From contig OZ025260.1 of assembly GCA_964019135.1 (NCBI GenBank), positions 24,236,254 to 24,300,253 on the forward strand: a DNA stretch of 64,000 nucleotides, given 5' to 3'. Positions within the stretch are counted from its first letter, which is position 1. Each line of letters begins with the position of its first letter. The translations under genes were made by a program, and so were the position numbers. This stretch comes from Arenicola marina. Taxonomy: Eukaryota > Annelida > Polychaeta > Arenicolidae. Positions 51,900-64,000 of this stretch are shown piece by piece. The notes under the pieces were generated by a model. That model saw only the letters and a list, made by a program, of their open reading frames with translations. It had not been told where the DNA came from and did not search any database.

Positions 51900-54880
51900 G
51901 ATATATGTACAAGGAATAACCGTTCGAGAACAGGATTAATGGTATGGTAGCTTGTGGACGAAGGGCAATGGTATGGACAGACGGCGGCTGGGACAATGGG
52001 ATAGATGTAGAATGGGTAACGGTTTAAGAAGTGGATGTATAAAAGCAAAGGGGTAAAGGTATGAACATACAAGGAATGGGACAAAGGGATACAGGTAGCA
52101 TGGATAACTGTGTAAAGACGGACTACACATATGTAAGAATAGGAATAACGGGTGAACAGAAGTAGAGTGGGACAAAGATGAGACGACTAAAAGAGGGACA
52201 GAAATAATACTACTAAAAGTGGGACAGATGAGACTACTAAGAGTGGGACAGATAATACTACTGAAAGTGGGACAGAGATGAGACTACTAAAAGTGGGACA
52301 GATGAGACTACTAAGAGTGGGACAGAGATGAGACTACTAAGAGTGGGACAGAGATGAGACAACTAAGAGTGGGACAGAGATAAGACTACTAAGAGTGGGA
52401 CTGAGATGAGAATACTAAGAGTGGGACAGAGATGAGACTACTAAGAGTGGACACAGATGAGACTACTAAGAGTGGCCAGAGATGAGATTGCTGAGAGAGG
52501 GACAAAGATGAGGCTACTAAGAGTGGGACAGAGGTGAGACTACTAAGAGTGGGACAGAGATGAGACAACTAAGAGTGGGACAGAGATGAGACTACTAAGA
52601 GTGGGACTGAGATGAGAATACTAAGAGTGGGACAGAGATGAGACTACTAAGAGTGGACAGAGATGAGACTATTAAGAGTGGCCAGAGATGAGACTGCTGA
52701 GAGTGGGACAGAGATGAGGCTACTAAGAGTGGGACAGAGATGAGACTACTAAGAGTGGGACAGAGATGAGACTACTAAGAGTGGGACATATATGAGACTA
52801 CTATGAGTGGGACAGAGATGAGACTACTAAGAGTGGGACAGAGATGAGACAACTAAGAGTGGGACAGTGATGAGACTACTAAGAGTGGGACAGAGATGAG
52901 ACTACTAAGAGTGGGACAGATATGAGACTACTAAGAGTGGGACTGCGATGAGACTACTAAGAGTGGGACAGAGATGAGACTACTAAGAGTGGGACAGAGA
53001 TGAGACTACTAAGAGTGGGACAGAGATGAGACTACTAAGAGTGGGACAGAGATGAGACTACTAAGAGTGGGACAGAGATGAGACTACTAAGAGTGGGACA
53101 GAGATGAGACTACTAAGAGTGGGACAGAGATGAGACAACTAAGAGTGGGACAGTGATGAGACTACTAAGAGTGGGACAGAGATGAGACTACTAAGAGTGG
53201 GACAGATATGAGACTACTAAGAGTGGGACTGCGATGAGACTACTAAGAGTGAGACAGACTTGAGACTACTAAGAGTGGGACAGAGATGAGACTACTAAGA
53301 GTGGGACAGAGATGAGACTACTAAGAGTGGGACAGAGATGAGACTACTAAGAGTGGGACAGAGATGAGACTACTAAGAGTGGGACAGAGATGAGACTACT
53401 AAGAGTGGGACAGAGATGAGACTACTAAGAGTGGGACAGAGATGAGACTACTAAGAGTGGGACAGAGATAGACAACTAAGAGTGGGACAGAGATGAGACT
53501 ACTAAGAGTGGGACAGAGATGAGACTACTAAGAGTGGGACAGAGATGAGACTACTAAGAGTGAGACAGACTTGAGACTACTAAGAGTGGGACAGAGATGA
53601 GACTACTAAGAGTGGGACAGAGATGAGACTACTAAGAGTGGCCAGAGATGAGACTGCTGAGAGTGGGACAGAGATGAGGCTACTAAGAGTGGGACAGAGA
53701 TGAGACTACTAAGAGTGGGACAGAGATGAGACTACTAAGAGTGGGACAGATATGAGACTACTATGAGTGGGACAGAGATGAGACTACTAAGAGTGGGACA
53801 GAGATGAGACAACTAAGAGTGGGACAGTGATGAGACTACTAAGAGTGGGACAGAGATGAGACTACTAAGAGTGGGACAGATATGAGACTACTAAGAGTGG
53901 GACTGCGATGAGACTACTAAGAGTGGGACAGAGATGAGACTACTAAGAGTGGGACAGAGATGAGACTACTAAGAGTGGGACAGAGATGAGACTACTAAGA
54001 GTGGGACAGAGATGAGACTACTAAGAGTGGGACAGAGATGAGACTACTAAGAGTGGGACAGAGATGAGACTACTAAGAGTGGGACAGAGATGAGACAACT
54101 AAGAGTGGGACAGTGATGAGACTACTAAGAGTGGGACAGAGATGAGACTACTAAGAGTGGGACAGATATGAGACTACTAAGAGTGGGACTGCGATGAGAC
54201 TACTAAGAGTGAGACAGACTTGAGACTACTAAGAGTGGGACAGAGATGAGACTACTAAGAGTGGGACAGAGGTGAGACTACTAAGAGTGGGACAGAGATG
54301 AGACTACTAAGAGTGGGACAGAGATGAGACTACTAAGAGTGGGACAGAGATGAGACAACTAAGAGTGGGACAGTGATGAGACTACTAAGAGTGGGACAGA
54401 GATGAGACTACTAAGAGTGGGACAGATATGAGACTACTAAGAGTGGGACTGCGATGAGACTACTAAGAGTGAGACAGACTTGAGACTACTAAGAGTGGGA
54501 CAGAGATGAGACTACTAAGAGTGGGACAGAGGTGAGACTACTAAGAGTGGGACAGAGATGAGACTACTAAGAGTGGGACAGAGATGAGACTACTAAGAGT
54601 GGGACAGAGATGAGACTACTAAGAGTGGGACAGAGATGAGACTACTAAGAGTGGGACAGAGATGAGACTACTAAGAGTGGGACAGAGATAGACAACTAAG
54701 AGTGGGACAGAGATGAGACCACTAAGAGTGGGACAGAGATGAGACTACTAAGAGTGGGACAGAGATGAGACTACTAAGAGTGAGACAGACTTGAGACTAC
54801 TAAGAGTGGGACAGAGATGAGACTACTAAGAGTGGGACAGAGATGAGACTACTAAGAGTGGGACAGATGTGATCCTACTA
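51900..54880. repeat. 26-bp minisatellite with 960-bp higher-order period
   Basis: From about 52140 there are roughly 100 copies of GAGATGAGACTACTAAGAG plus TGGGACA. Marked variants recur at a fixed spacing: CAGTGATGAG at 52866 and 53826, again at 53152 and 54112; GCCAGAGATGAGACTGCTG at 52680 and 53640. This shows block amplification. A degenerate edge precedes it from 51900. Confidence 0.93.
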
Positions 54881-55212
54881 AGCGTGGATGGATCTCGGTT
54901 GCGTGGAATAAACAGCAAAGCATTAATCAAGGGGTGTCACAATAGAGGGATGGACAGAAGGAAGCTCAGCTGAACAGTAGCATTAAATGGAAGATCGAGA
55001 GGCAGATTAGTACCAACGCGACATCTGTAAGCGAGGGGTGTATTTATAGTGGCTTCAATGATTAGAATGGCGGGACGAATTTGCAGGACACGCAGAAATA
55101 GCGACCCAGAAACTGACATGGAGACATTCAAGGCTGGATTGACAGAGTGACTGGAATGAAATTTTTATTTAATCCTACGGTACACATGTTCAACGTATTT
55201 TCCGCTGTGTAA

Positions 55213-55490
55213 AAGGGGCCACATCGATAGCTTCGTGGGCTAGAGCGCTTGCATTGAGTGCTCTGGTCACCTAAGAGCCCAACGGCCCGTGGATCGGTGG
55301 TTCGATGGCGCCCCGCTGTGGCAATGTCTGTGTGGTCGCAGGATAAAGTTCCCATGTTCTTCTTCGCAAAGAGTAGGGGGTACGTTCCCCCGGGGACATG
55401 GCGTCACTCTCCCTTCCTTCTCCCATTGACGCGATATGACCAAAAATGGTTAGAGCGTCCTGAATATACAACCAACCAACCAACCGCCTG
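55213..55490 (+). mobile_element. tRNA-derived SINE, family 1, second copy
   Basis: Same body as 2562-2808, inverted relative to it: GTGGGCTAGAGCGCTTGCAT, CGGTGGTTCGATGGCG, GTGTGGTCGCAGGATAAAG, CCATTGACGCGATATGACC and an AACC-repeat tail. Confidence 0.87.
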
Positions 55491-55492
55491 TT

Positions 55493-55676
55493 GCCTGTAA
55501 AACTCGTTGAAGTATAACCTGTACTCTGACGTATGTTTGCTGTAAAACTCGTTGAAGTATAACCTGTACTCTGACGTATGTTTGCTGTAAAACTCGTTGA
55601 AGTATAACCTGTACTCTGACGTATGTTTGCTGTAAAACTCGTTGAAGTATAACCTGTACTCTGACGTATGTTTGCT
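55493..55676. repeat. 45-bp tandem repeat, four perfect copies
   Basis: Four consecutive copies of TGTAAAACTCGTTGAAGTAT plus a 25-base remainder show no visible differences, so the amplification is recent. It starts at the SINE tail. Confidence 0.93.
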
Positions 55677-55997
55677 TCACTTTGCCGTCACGTTTGTTTG
55701 CAAACCGCACGGACACAAATCTGTTTTTTTTTGCGCTGTAACAAAAAGCCTGGGATGATTAGATATCACAAAATATAAAATGAGATAAAACCTACGCTTG
55801 GTACTAAGCATACTATTTGGGGGGGTGGGGGGGGGGGGAGGCGGGGGGCTATCGTATGTTTCGTTGTCGGGGACCGCAATGAATTGGACCCTTTGTTGAC
55901 AGCACTATTACGATTTACACTGTTGCGTGTATTAAAGAGTAATGTTACGCTGTAACTTGATCCTGTGAACACGATCTCCCATGTTTTACCTCTGACA

Positions 55998-56195
55998 ATT
56001 CTTGGTATATTGGTTAGCGCACTATATGTACCGCAGATCAATGGGTCCTGGGTTCGAATCCGGGCCCGGGCAGCTAATCTGGGCCATGTTTCATCCATTC
56101 GTCCTTCATCATCCCGGGAGGGTCCTTGGCCCAGTTTAGCCCTTGTGTGCACAAAAGCGGCTTAAAGCACATCCCTTTCATTCGATGTCATTTCT
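55998..56195 (+). mobile_element. tRNA-derived SINE, family 2
   Basis: Head with A box TATTGGTTAGCGCAC and B box GGGTTCGAATCCGGG at tRNA spacing, then a body CAGCTAATCTGGGCCATG ending in CTTTCATTCGATGTC. The head is tRNA-like, but the body runs on without a terminator T run. Confidence 0.7.
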
Positions 56196-56279
56196 TTCAC
56201 TGCGACAATGATGTAGTTCGATCTTCTTCGAACTAAAAGGTTATCGACCCCATTTCGTGACTTTAATTTGTTTTTGGAC

Positions 56280-56530
56280 GGTAGCCTCTACCATAAGAAA
56301 GTAGTTCACTCCACTTAGCCTACGGCTGTAGTTAAGGTTCAGTAGCTTGCTCATGTGTTCAGTAGCCTCTACCATAAGAAAGTAGTTCACTCCACTTAGC
56401 CTACGGCTGCAGTTAAGGTTCAGTGTAGCCTGCTCGTGTGTTCAGTAGCCTCTACCATAAGAAAGTAGTTCACTCCACTTAGCCTACGGCTGTAGTTAAG
56501 GTTCAGTAGCCTACTCGTGTGTTGAAGGTT
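56280..56530. repeat. 82-bp tandem repeat, three copies
   Basis: Three copies of TAGCCTCTACCATAAGAAAG to TTAAGGTTCAGTAG, starting at 56282, 56363 and 56445, with few differences. Confidence 0.92.
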
Positions 56531-57283
56531 ATGGTTCAAGGAATTCATCCCACACTTTATGGATGCAGTTCGATGAGCTCATTTCTGAAGGTTATAGTTC
56601 AATCAATTTCGGCCTATATTGCGAAGTGTAAAGACAGGACAATTTTGGCTTGTTGCTACAGTGACTTCTACAGTGGCAAAAACATCGTATCATGCTAAAT
56701 ACAGCAAGGTTTCAGTTGCATAATCGTTTAATCTGCATGAAAAGATTCAGTTAAGTCATTTCCTCTTCTGCCAAAAGATCGTGCTTTAGTCGCTTCATAC
56801 ATATAGTGTATAACATATAGAATGTATGGAGGCGAATTAATTTATTTATCGACTTTTTCTACTTTTAGGTCACACATAACATATGTCGGCTGTTACGTCA
56901 TTGGTACAAAGAAAAAGTAGAACCAACTCGGTGTAGACTGGATGTCCAGCGCTCTTGAAAAGAATGGGATAGCACCAATCCCGGCCAGCATCGAATTCCA
57001 TCTTTCTTGTCCGGAATCAAAGAAGGCTGATTTATAAAAAAAAATAGCTGATCTAGTATTCCCTGGGTTGTGGATATACGGCGATAAGGGCGAAGGTATA
57101 AAATAACACTGGAAGAGCGGGTTTGTTCTCCTGTGATGGACGAAATGCCCCAAACTCTTATCCAGGCCCGCGCCGCCGTCCCCGGCGGTAAACTTTGACT
57201 GTGCTTTCGGGTCTCTCCGCGGCCCGCGGGCCGACAGTGTGAGCGGCACCGGTCTGTTTTCGTACGGAGTAGGAGTGCGACTT

Positions 57284-57330
57284 TGACGTCGGCGTGACGT
57301 CGGCGTGACGTCTGTGACGGCGGTGACGTC
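57284..57330 (+). promoter_or_regulatory. Four CRE-like TGACGTC sites just upstream of the start codon
   Basis: TGACGTC occurs at 57284, 57295, 57306 and 57324. The first three are spaced 11 bp apart, one helical turn, in a CpG-rich stretch 27-73 bases before the ATG. They resemble binding sites of CREB/ATF bZIP factors. Confidence 0.55.
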
Positions 57331-57356
57331 GGTGAGTGACGACGCTCGGCTTCACG

Positions 57357-57640
57357 ATGGCGTCAGACGAGTCTCTGTACTCCCAGAACCTGAAGGACGA
57401 GAAAGAGGAGGAGGAGGAAGAGCTGGAGGAGGATGAGGAGGGGGAGGAGGAGGGGGAGGAGGATGAGGAGGAGGAGGAGGAGGGGGAGGCCGAGGATTAT
57501 TGGGCCACGACGGGCGAGGATCGGGAGAGGGACGGAGAGGCGGGGGACGGGGGCGACGGGGTGGCCTCCAAGCTGGCCTTCACCTTTGACCCCGCCAACC
57601 TAGACGAAGAGGGCAAGCCGCGGAACAAGTTGGCACGCAA
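57357..57640 (+). CDS. First coding exon of an unrecognised gene, strongly acidic N-terminus
   Basis: ATG at 57357 in context cgATGG, followed by MASDESLYSQNLKDEK. Residues 17-46 or so are almost only Glu, Asp and Gly. Then come DYWATTGEDRERD, a Gly/Asp stretch, and a less biased end, KLAFTFDPANLDEEGKPRN then KLAR. The exon ends at a strong donor, GTAAGT (57641). The region is CpG-rich, unlike its surroundings, as expected for a promoter and first exon. The DPANLDEEGKPRN segment looks like a conserved motif, but I cannot name the family. Further exons lie beyond the window. Confidence 0.7.
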
Positions 57641-57676
57641 GTAAGTGCCGCCCTATGCTTTCAATCGCCCTACGCA

Positions 57677-60600
57677 TGTACTGACCCACACAACGCCAAT
57701 AAATACCTCAGCTGATCCGCAAATGTGAAGTTTTTATATACTGACAGGCCCACACAATATCATATTTATACTGCCTGACCCACACAATGTCATGTTTATG
57801 CTGACTGACCCACACAATGTCATGTTTATACTGCCTGGCCCACACAATGTCATGTTTATGCTGACTGACCCACACAATATCTTGTTTATACTGACTGACC
57901 CACACAATGTCATGTTTATACTGTCTGACCCACAATGTCATGTTTATACTGAGTGACCCACACATTTTCATGTTTGTAGTGAGTGACCCACACAATGTCA
58001 TGTTTGTAGTGAGTGACCCACACAATGTCATGTTTGTAGTGACTGACCCACACAATGTCATGTTTGTACTGACTGACTCACAATGTCATGTTTATACTGA
58101 CTGACCCACACAATGTCATGTTAATACTGACTGACCCACACAATATCATGTTTATACTGACTGACCCACACTGTCATGTTTATACTGACTGACCCACACA
58201 ATGTCATGTTTATACTGACTGACCCACACAATGTCATGTTTATACTGACTGACCCACACAATGTCATGTTTTTACTGACTGACCCACACAATGTCATGTT
58301 TGTACTGACTGACCCATGCAATGTCATGTTTGTACTGACTGACCCACACAATGTCATGTTTGTACTGACTGAGCCACACAATGTCATGTTTGTACTGACT
58401 GACTCACAATGTGATGTTTATACTGACTGACCCACACAATGTCATGTTTATACTGACTGACCCACACAATGTCATGTTTATACTGACTGACCCGCACAAT
58501 GTCATGTTTGTACTGACTGACTCACAATATCATGTTTATACTGACTGACCCACACAATGTCATGTTTATACTGACTGACCCACACAATGTCATGTTTGTA
58601 CTGACTCACAATGTCATGTTTATACTGACTGACTCACAATGTCATGTTTATACTGACTGACCCACACAATGTCCTGTTAATACTGACTGACCCACACAAT
58701 ATCATGTTTATACTGACTGACCCACCCTGTCATGTTTATGCTGACTGACCCACACAATGTCATGTTTATACTGACTGACCCACACAATGTCATGTTTATA
58801 CTGACTGACCCACACAATGTCATGTTTTTACTGACTGACCCACACAATGTCATGTTTGTACTGACTGACCCACACAATGTCCTGTTTGTACTGACTGACC
58901 CACACAATGTCATGTTTGTACTGACTGACTCACAATGTCATGTTTATACTGACTGACCCACACAATGTCATGTTAATACTGACTGACCCACACAATATCA
59001 TGTTTATACTGACTGACCCACACTGTCATGTTTATACTGACTGACCCACACAATGTCATGTTTATACTGACTGACCCACACAATGTCATGTTTATACTGA
59101 CTGACCCACACAATGTCATGTTTTTACTGACTGACCCACACAATGTCATGTTTGTACTGACTGACCCATGCAATGTCATGTTTGTACTGACTGACCCACA
59201 CAATGTCATGTTTGTACTGACTGAGCCACACAATGTCATGTTTGTACTGACTGACTCACAATGTGATGTTTATACTGACTGACCCACACAATGTCATGTT
59301 TATACTGACTGACCCACACAATGTCATGTTTATACTGACTGACCCGCACAATGTCATGTTTGTACTGACTGACTCACAATATCATGTTTATACTGACTGA
59401 CCCACACAATGTCATGTTTATACTGACTGACCCACACAATGTCATGTTTGTACTGACTCACAATGTCATGTTTATACTGACTGACTCACAATGTCATGTT
59501 TATACTGACTGACCCACACAATGTCCTGTTAATACTGACTGACCCACACAATATCATGTTTATACTGACTGACCCACCCTGTCATGTTTATGCTGACTGA
59601 CCCACACAATGTCATGTTTATACTGACTGACCCACACAATGTCATGTTTATACTGACTGACCCACACAATGTCATGTTTTTACTGACTGACCCACACAAT
59701 GTCATGTTTGTACTGACTGACCCACACAATGTCCTGTTTGTACTGACTGACCCACACAATGTCATGTTTGTACTGACTGACCCATGCAATGTCATGTTTG
59801 TACTGACTGACCCACACAATGTCATGTTTGTACTGACTGAGCCACACAATGTCATGTTTATACTGACTGACCCACCCTGTCATGTTTATGCTGACTGACC
59901 CACACAATGTCATGTTTATACTGACTGACCCACACAATGTCATGTTTATACTGACTGACCCACACAATGTCATGTTTTTACTGACTGACCCACACAATGT
60001 CATGTTTGTACTGACTGACCCACACAATGTCCTGTTTGTACTGACTGACCCATGCAATGTCATGTTTGTACTGACTGACCCACACAATGTCATGTTTGTA
60101 CTGACTGAGCCACACAATGTCATGTTTGTACTGACTGACTCACAATGTGATGTTTATACTGACTGACCCACACAATGTCATGTTTATACTGACTGACCCA
60201 CACAATGTCATGTTTATACTGACTGACCCGCACAATGTCATGTTTGTACTGACTGACTCACAATATCATGTTTATACTGACTGACCCACACAATGTCATG
60301 TTAATACTGACTGACCCACACAATATCATGTTTATACTGACTGACCCACACTGTCATGTTTATACTGACTGACCCACACAATGTCATGTTTATACTGACT
60401 GACCCACACAATGTCATGTTTATACTGACTGACCCACACAATGTCATGTTTTTACTGACTGACCTACACAATGTCATGTTTGTACTGACTGACCCATGCA
60501 ATGTCATGTTTGTACTGACTGACCCACACAATGTCATGTTTGTACTGACTGAGCCACACAATGTCATGTTTGTACTGACTGACTCACAATGTGATGTTTA

Positions 60601-63600
60601 TACTGACTGACCCACACAATGTCATGTTTATACTGACTGACCCACACAATGTCATGTTTATACTGACTGACCCGCACAATGTCATGTTTGTACTGACTGA
60701 CTCACAATATCATGTTTGTACTGACTGACCCACACAATGTCATGTTTGTACTGACTGAGCCACACAATGTCATGTTTGTACTGACTGACTCACAATGTGA
60801 TGTTTATACTGACTGACCCACACAATGTCATGTTTATACTGACTGACCCACACAATGTCATGTTTATACTGACTGACCCGCACAATGTCATGTTTGTACT
60901 GACTGACTCACAATATCATGTTTATACTGACTGACCCACACAATGTCCTGTTAATACTGACTGACCCACACAATATCATGTTTATACTGACTGACCCACC
61001 CTGTCATGTTTATGCTGACTGACCCACACAATGTCATGTTTATACTGACTGACCCACACAATGTCATGTTTATACTGACTGACCCACACAATGTCATGTT
61101 TTTACTGACTGACCCACACAATGTCATGTTTGTACTGACTGACCCACACAATGTCCTGTTTGTACTGACTGACCCACACAATGTCATGTTTGTACTGACT
61201 GACCCATGCAATGTCATGTTTGTACTGACTGACCCACACAATGTCATGTTTGTACTGACTGAGCCACACAATGTCATGTTTATACTGACTGACCCACCCT
61301 GTCATGTTTATGCTGACTGACCCACACAATGTCATGTTTATACTGACTGACCCACACAATGTCATGTTTATACTGACTGACCCACACAATGTCATGTTTA
61401 TACTGACTGACCCACACAATGTCATGTTTGTACTGACTGACCCACACAATGTCCTGTTTGTACTGACTGACCCATGCAATGTCATGTTTGTACTGACTGA
61501 CCCACACAATGTCATGTTTGTACTGACTGAGCCACACAATGTCATGTTTGTACTGACTGACTCACAATGTGATGTTTATACTGACTGACCCACACAATGT
61601 CATGTTTATACTGACTGACCCACACAATGTCATGTTTATACTGACTGACCCGCACAATGTCATGTTTGTACTGACTGACTCACAATATCATGTTTATACT
61701 GACTGACCCACACAATGTCATGTTTATACTGACTGACCCACACAATGTCATGTTTGTACTGACTCACAATGTCATGTTTATACTGACTGACTCACAATGT
61801 CATGTTTATACTGACTGACCCACACAATGTCCTGTTAATACTGACTGACCCACACAATATCATGTTTATACTGACTGACCCACCCTGTCATGTTTATGCT
61901 GACTGACCCACACAATGTCATGTTTATACTGACTGACCCACACAATGTCATGTTTATACTGACTGACCCACACAATGTCATGTTTATACTGACTGACCCA
62001 CACAATGTCATGTTTTTACTGACTGACCCACACAATGTCATGTTTGTACTGACTGACCCACACAATGTCCTGTTTGTACTGACTGACCCACACAATGTCA
62101 TGTTTGTACTGACTGACCCACACAATGTCATGTTTGTACTGACTGACTCACAATATCATGTTTATACTGACTGACCCACACTGTCATGTTTATGCTGACT
62201 GACCCACACAATGTCATGTTTATAGTGTCTGACCCACAATGTCGTGTTTATACTGAGTGACCCACACATTTTCATGTTTGTAGTGAGTGACCCACACAAT
62301 GTCATGTTTGTAGTGAGTGACCCACACAATGTCATGTTTGTAGTGAGTGACCCACACAATGTCATGTTTGTACTGACTGACTCACAATGTCATGTTTATT
62401 CTGACTGACCCACACAATGTCATGTTAATACTGACTGACCCACACAATATCATGTTTATACTGACTGACCCACACTGTCATGTTTATACTGACTGACCCA
62501 CACAATGTCATGTTTATACTGACTGACCCACACAATGTCATTTTTATACTGACTGACCCACACAATGTCATGTTTTCACTGACTGACCCACACAATGTCA
62601 TTATTGTACTGACTGACCCACACAATGTCATGTTTGTACTGACTGACCCACACAATGTCATGTTTGTACTGACTGACTCACAATATTATGTTTATACTGA
62701 CCCACACTGTCATGTTTATGCTGACTGACCCACACAATGTCATGTTTATAGTGTCTGACCCACAATGTCATGTTTATACTGAGTGACCCACACATTTTCA
62801 TGTTTGTAGTGAGTGACCCACACAATGTCATGTTTGTAGTGAGTGACCCACACAATGTCTTGTTTGTACTGACTGACCCACACAACGTCATGTTTGTAGT
62901 GAGTGACCCACACAATGTCATGTTTGTACTGACTGACTCACAATGTCATGTTTATACTGACTGACCCACACAATGTCATGTTTATACTGACTGACCCACA
63001 CAATGTCATGTTTGTACTGACTGACCCACACAATGTCATGTTTATACCGACTGACCCACACAATGTCATGTTTGTACTGACTGACCCACACAATGTCGTT
63101 TATACTGACTGACCCACACAATGTCATGTTTGTACTGACTGACCCACACAATGTCATGTTTATACTGACTGACCTACACAATGTCATGTTTATACTGACT
63201 AACCTACACAATGTCATGTTTGTACTGACTGACCTACACAATGTCATGTTTGCACTGACTGACCCACACAATGTCATGTTTATACTGACTGACCCACACA
63301 ATGTCATGTTTGTACTGACTCACAATGTCATGTTTATACTGACTGACTCACAATGTCATGTTTATACTGACTGACCCACACAATGTCCTGTTAATACTGA
63401 CTGACCCACACAATATCATGTTTATACTGACTGACCCACCCTGTCATGTTTATGCTGACTGACCCACACAATGTCATGTTTATACTGACTGACCCACACA
63501 ATGTCATGTTTATACTGACTGACCCACACAATGTCATGTTTTTACTGACTGACCCACACAATGTCATGTTTGTACTGACTGACCCACACAATGTCCTGTT

Positions 63601-64000
63601 TGTACTGACTGACCCACACAATGTCATGTTTGTACTGACTGACCCACACAATGTCATGTTTGTACTGACTGACTCACAATATCATGTTTATACTGACTGA
63701 CCCACACTGTCATGTTTATGCTGACTGACCCACACAATGTCATGTTTATAGTGTCTGACCCACAATGTCGTGTTTATACTGAGTGACCCACACATTTTCA
63801 TGTTTGTAGTGAGTGACCCACACAATGTCATGTTTGTAGTGAGTGACCCACACAATGTCATGTTTGTAGTGAGTGACCCACACAATGTCATGTTTGTACT
63901 GACTGACTCACAATGTCATGTTTATTCTGACTGACCCACACAATGTCATGTTAATACTGACTGACCCACACAATATCATGTTTATACTGACTGACCCACA
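57677..64000. repeat. 30-bp minisatellite, more than 200 copies, inside an intron
   Basis: Unit CTGACTGACCCACACAATGT followed by CATGTTTATA, with TTTGTA, TTTTTA, TTAATA and GTGAGTGACC variants. It begins about 35 bases after the splice donor at 57641 and runs off the end of the window. Variant units recur in blocks: TTAATACTGAC at 58130, 58676, 58972 and 59528 gives a block length of about 840-850 bp. The 30-base unit keeps frames open on both strands; these are not genes. Confidence 0.95.

Noticed and set aside
52140-54880. Regular short repeats considered as a CRISPR array
   Set aside because: Units are contiguous without unique spacers, in a eukaryotic intron-bearing context.
57708-63891. 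Dozens of frames with a repeated ten-residue unit on both strands
   Set aside because: Products of the 30-bp satellite. They occur symmetrically on both strands inside an intron.

Overview
The window is eukaryotic nuclear DNA from an intron-rich invertebrate. It has short spliced exons with GT/AG borders, tRNA-derived SINEs, several LINE families, many terminal-inverted-repeat (TIR) elements, a Helitron-like element and very large minisatellites inside introns. The repeat-filled introns and near-vertebrate RBX1 protein would fit a lancelet (Branchiostoma) or another invertebrate deuterostome. That is a guess, and no marker here proves it.

Three kinds of host gene can be read. (1) An ankyrin-repeat DHHC palmitoyltransferase of the HIP14/AKR1/Patsas type runs on the minus strand from about 8727 down to 1197, in eight recoverable exons with compatible phases (441 residues); its C-terminus is not securely found. 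(2) Two complete RBX1 genes (RING-H2 subunit of cullin-RING ubiquitin ligases) lie on the plus strand at 22945-27588 (RBX1-A) and 38860-44940 (RBX1-B). Each has six exons with identical phases and codes for 110 residues. (3) A plus-strand acidic first exon at 57357-57640 belongs to a gene I do not recognise, and its intron 1 runs out of the window through more than 6 kb of a 30-bp tandem repeat.

The two RBX1 genes sit in a tandem segmental duplication: unit 1 about 8645-34876 and unit 2 about 34923-47255. The unit starts in intron 1 of the palmitoyltransferase gene, so exon 1 and presumably its promoter were copied too. A second intact first exon lies at 34949-35007, upstream of the gene on the same strand. 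Unit 1 is twice as long mainly because of mobile elements, so unit 2 supplies empty sites for several of them. These include a 10.3-kb nest at 12417-22724, a 4.1-kb element at 30246-34350, three TTAA-flanked MITEs and an insertion at the RBX1-A stop codon. Unit 2 has its own insertions, including a TA-flanked element and an LTR fossil.

Layout: 1-8.7 kb, palmitoyltransferase gene with minisatellites and a SINE in its introns; 8.7-12.4 kb, L1-like debris; 12.4-22.7 kb, nested transposons (LINE tail, TIR elements, CR1-like LINE, Helitron-like element); 22.7-30.2 kb, RBX1-A; 30.2-34.35 kb, unclassified TIR element; 34.9-47.3 kb, unit 2 with RBX1-B; 47.3-57.3 kb, AT-rich spacer, minisatellites and SINEs; 57.3-64 kb, CpG-rich promoter, first exon and repeat-filled intron.
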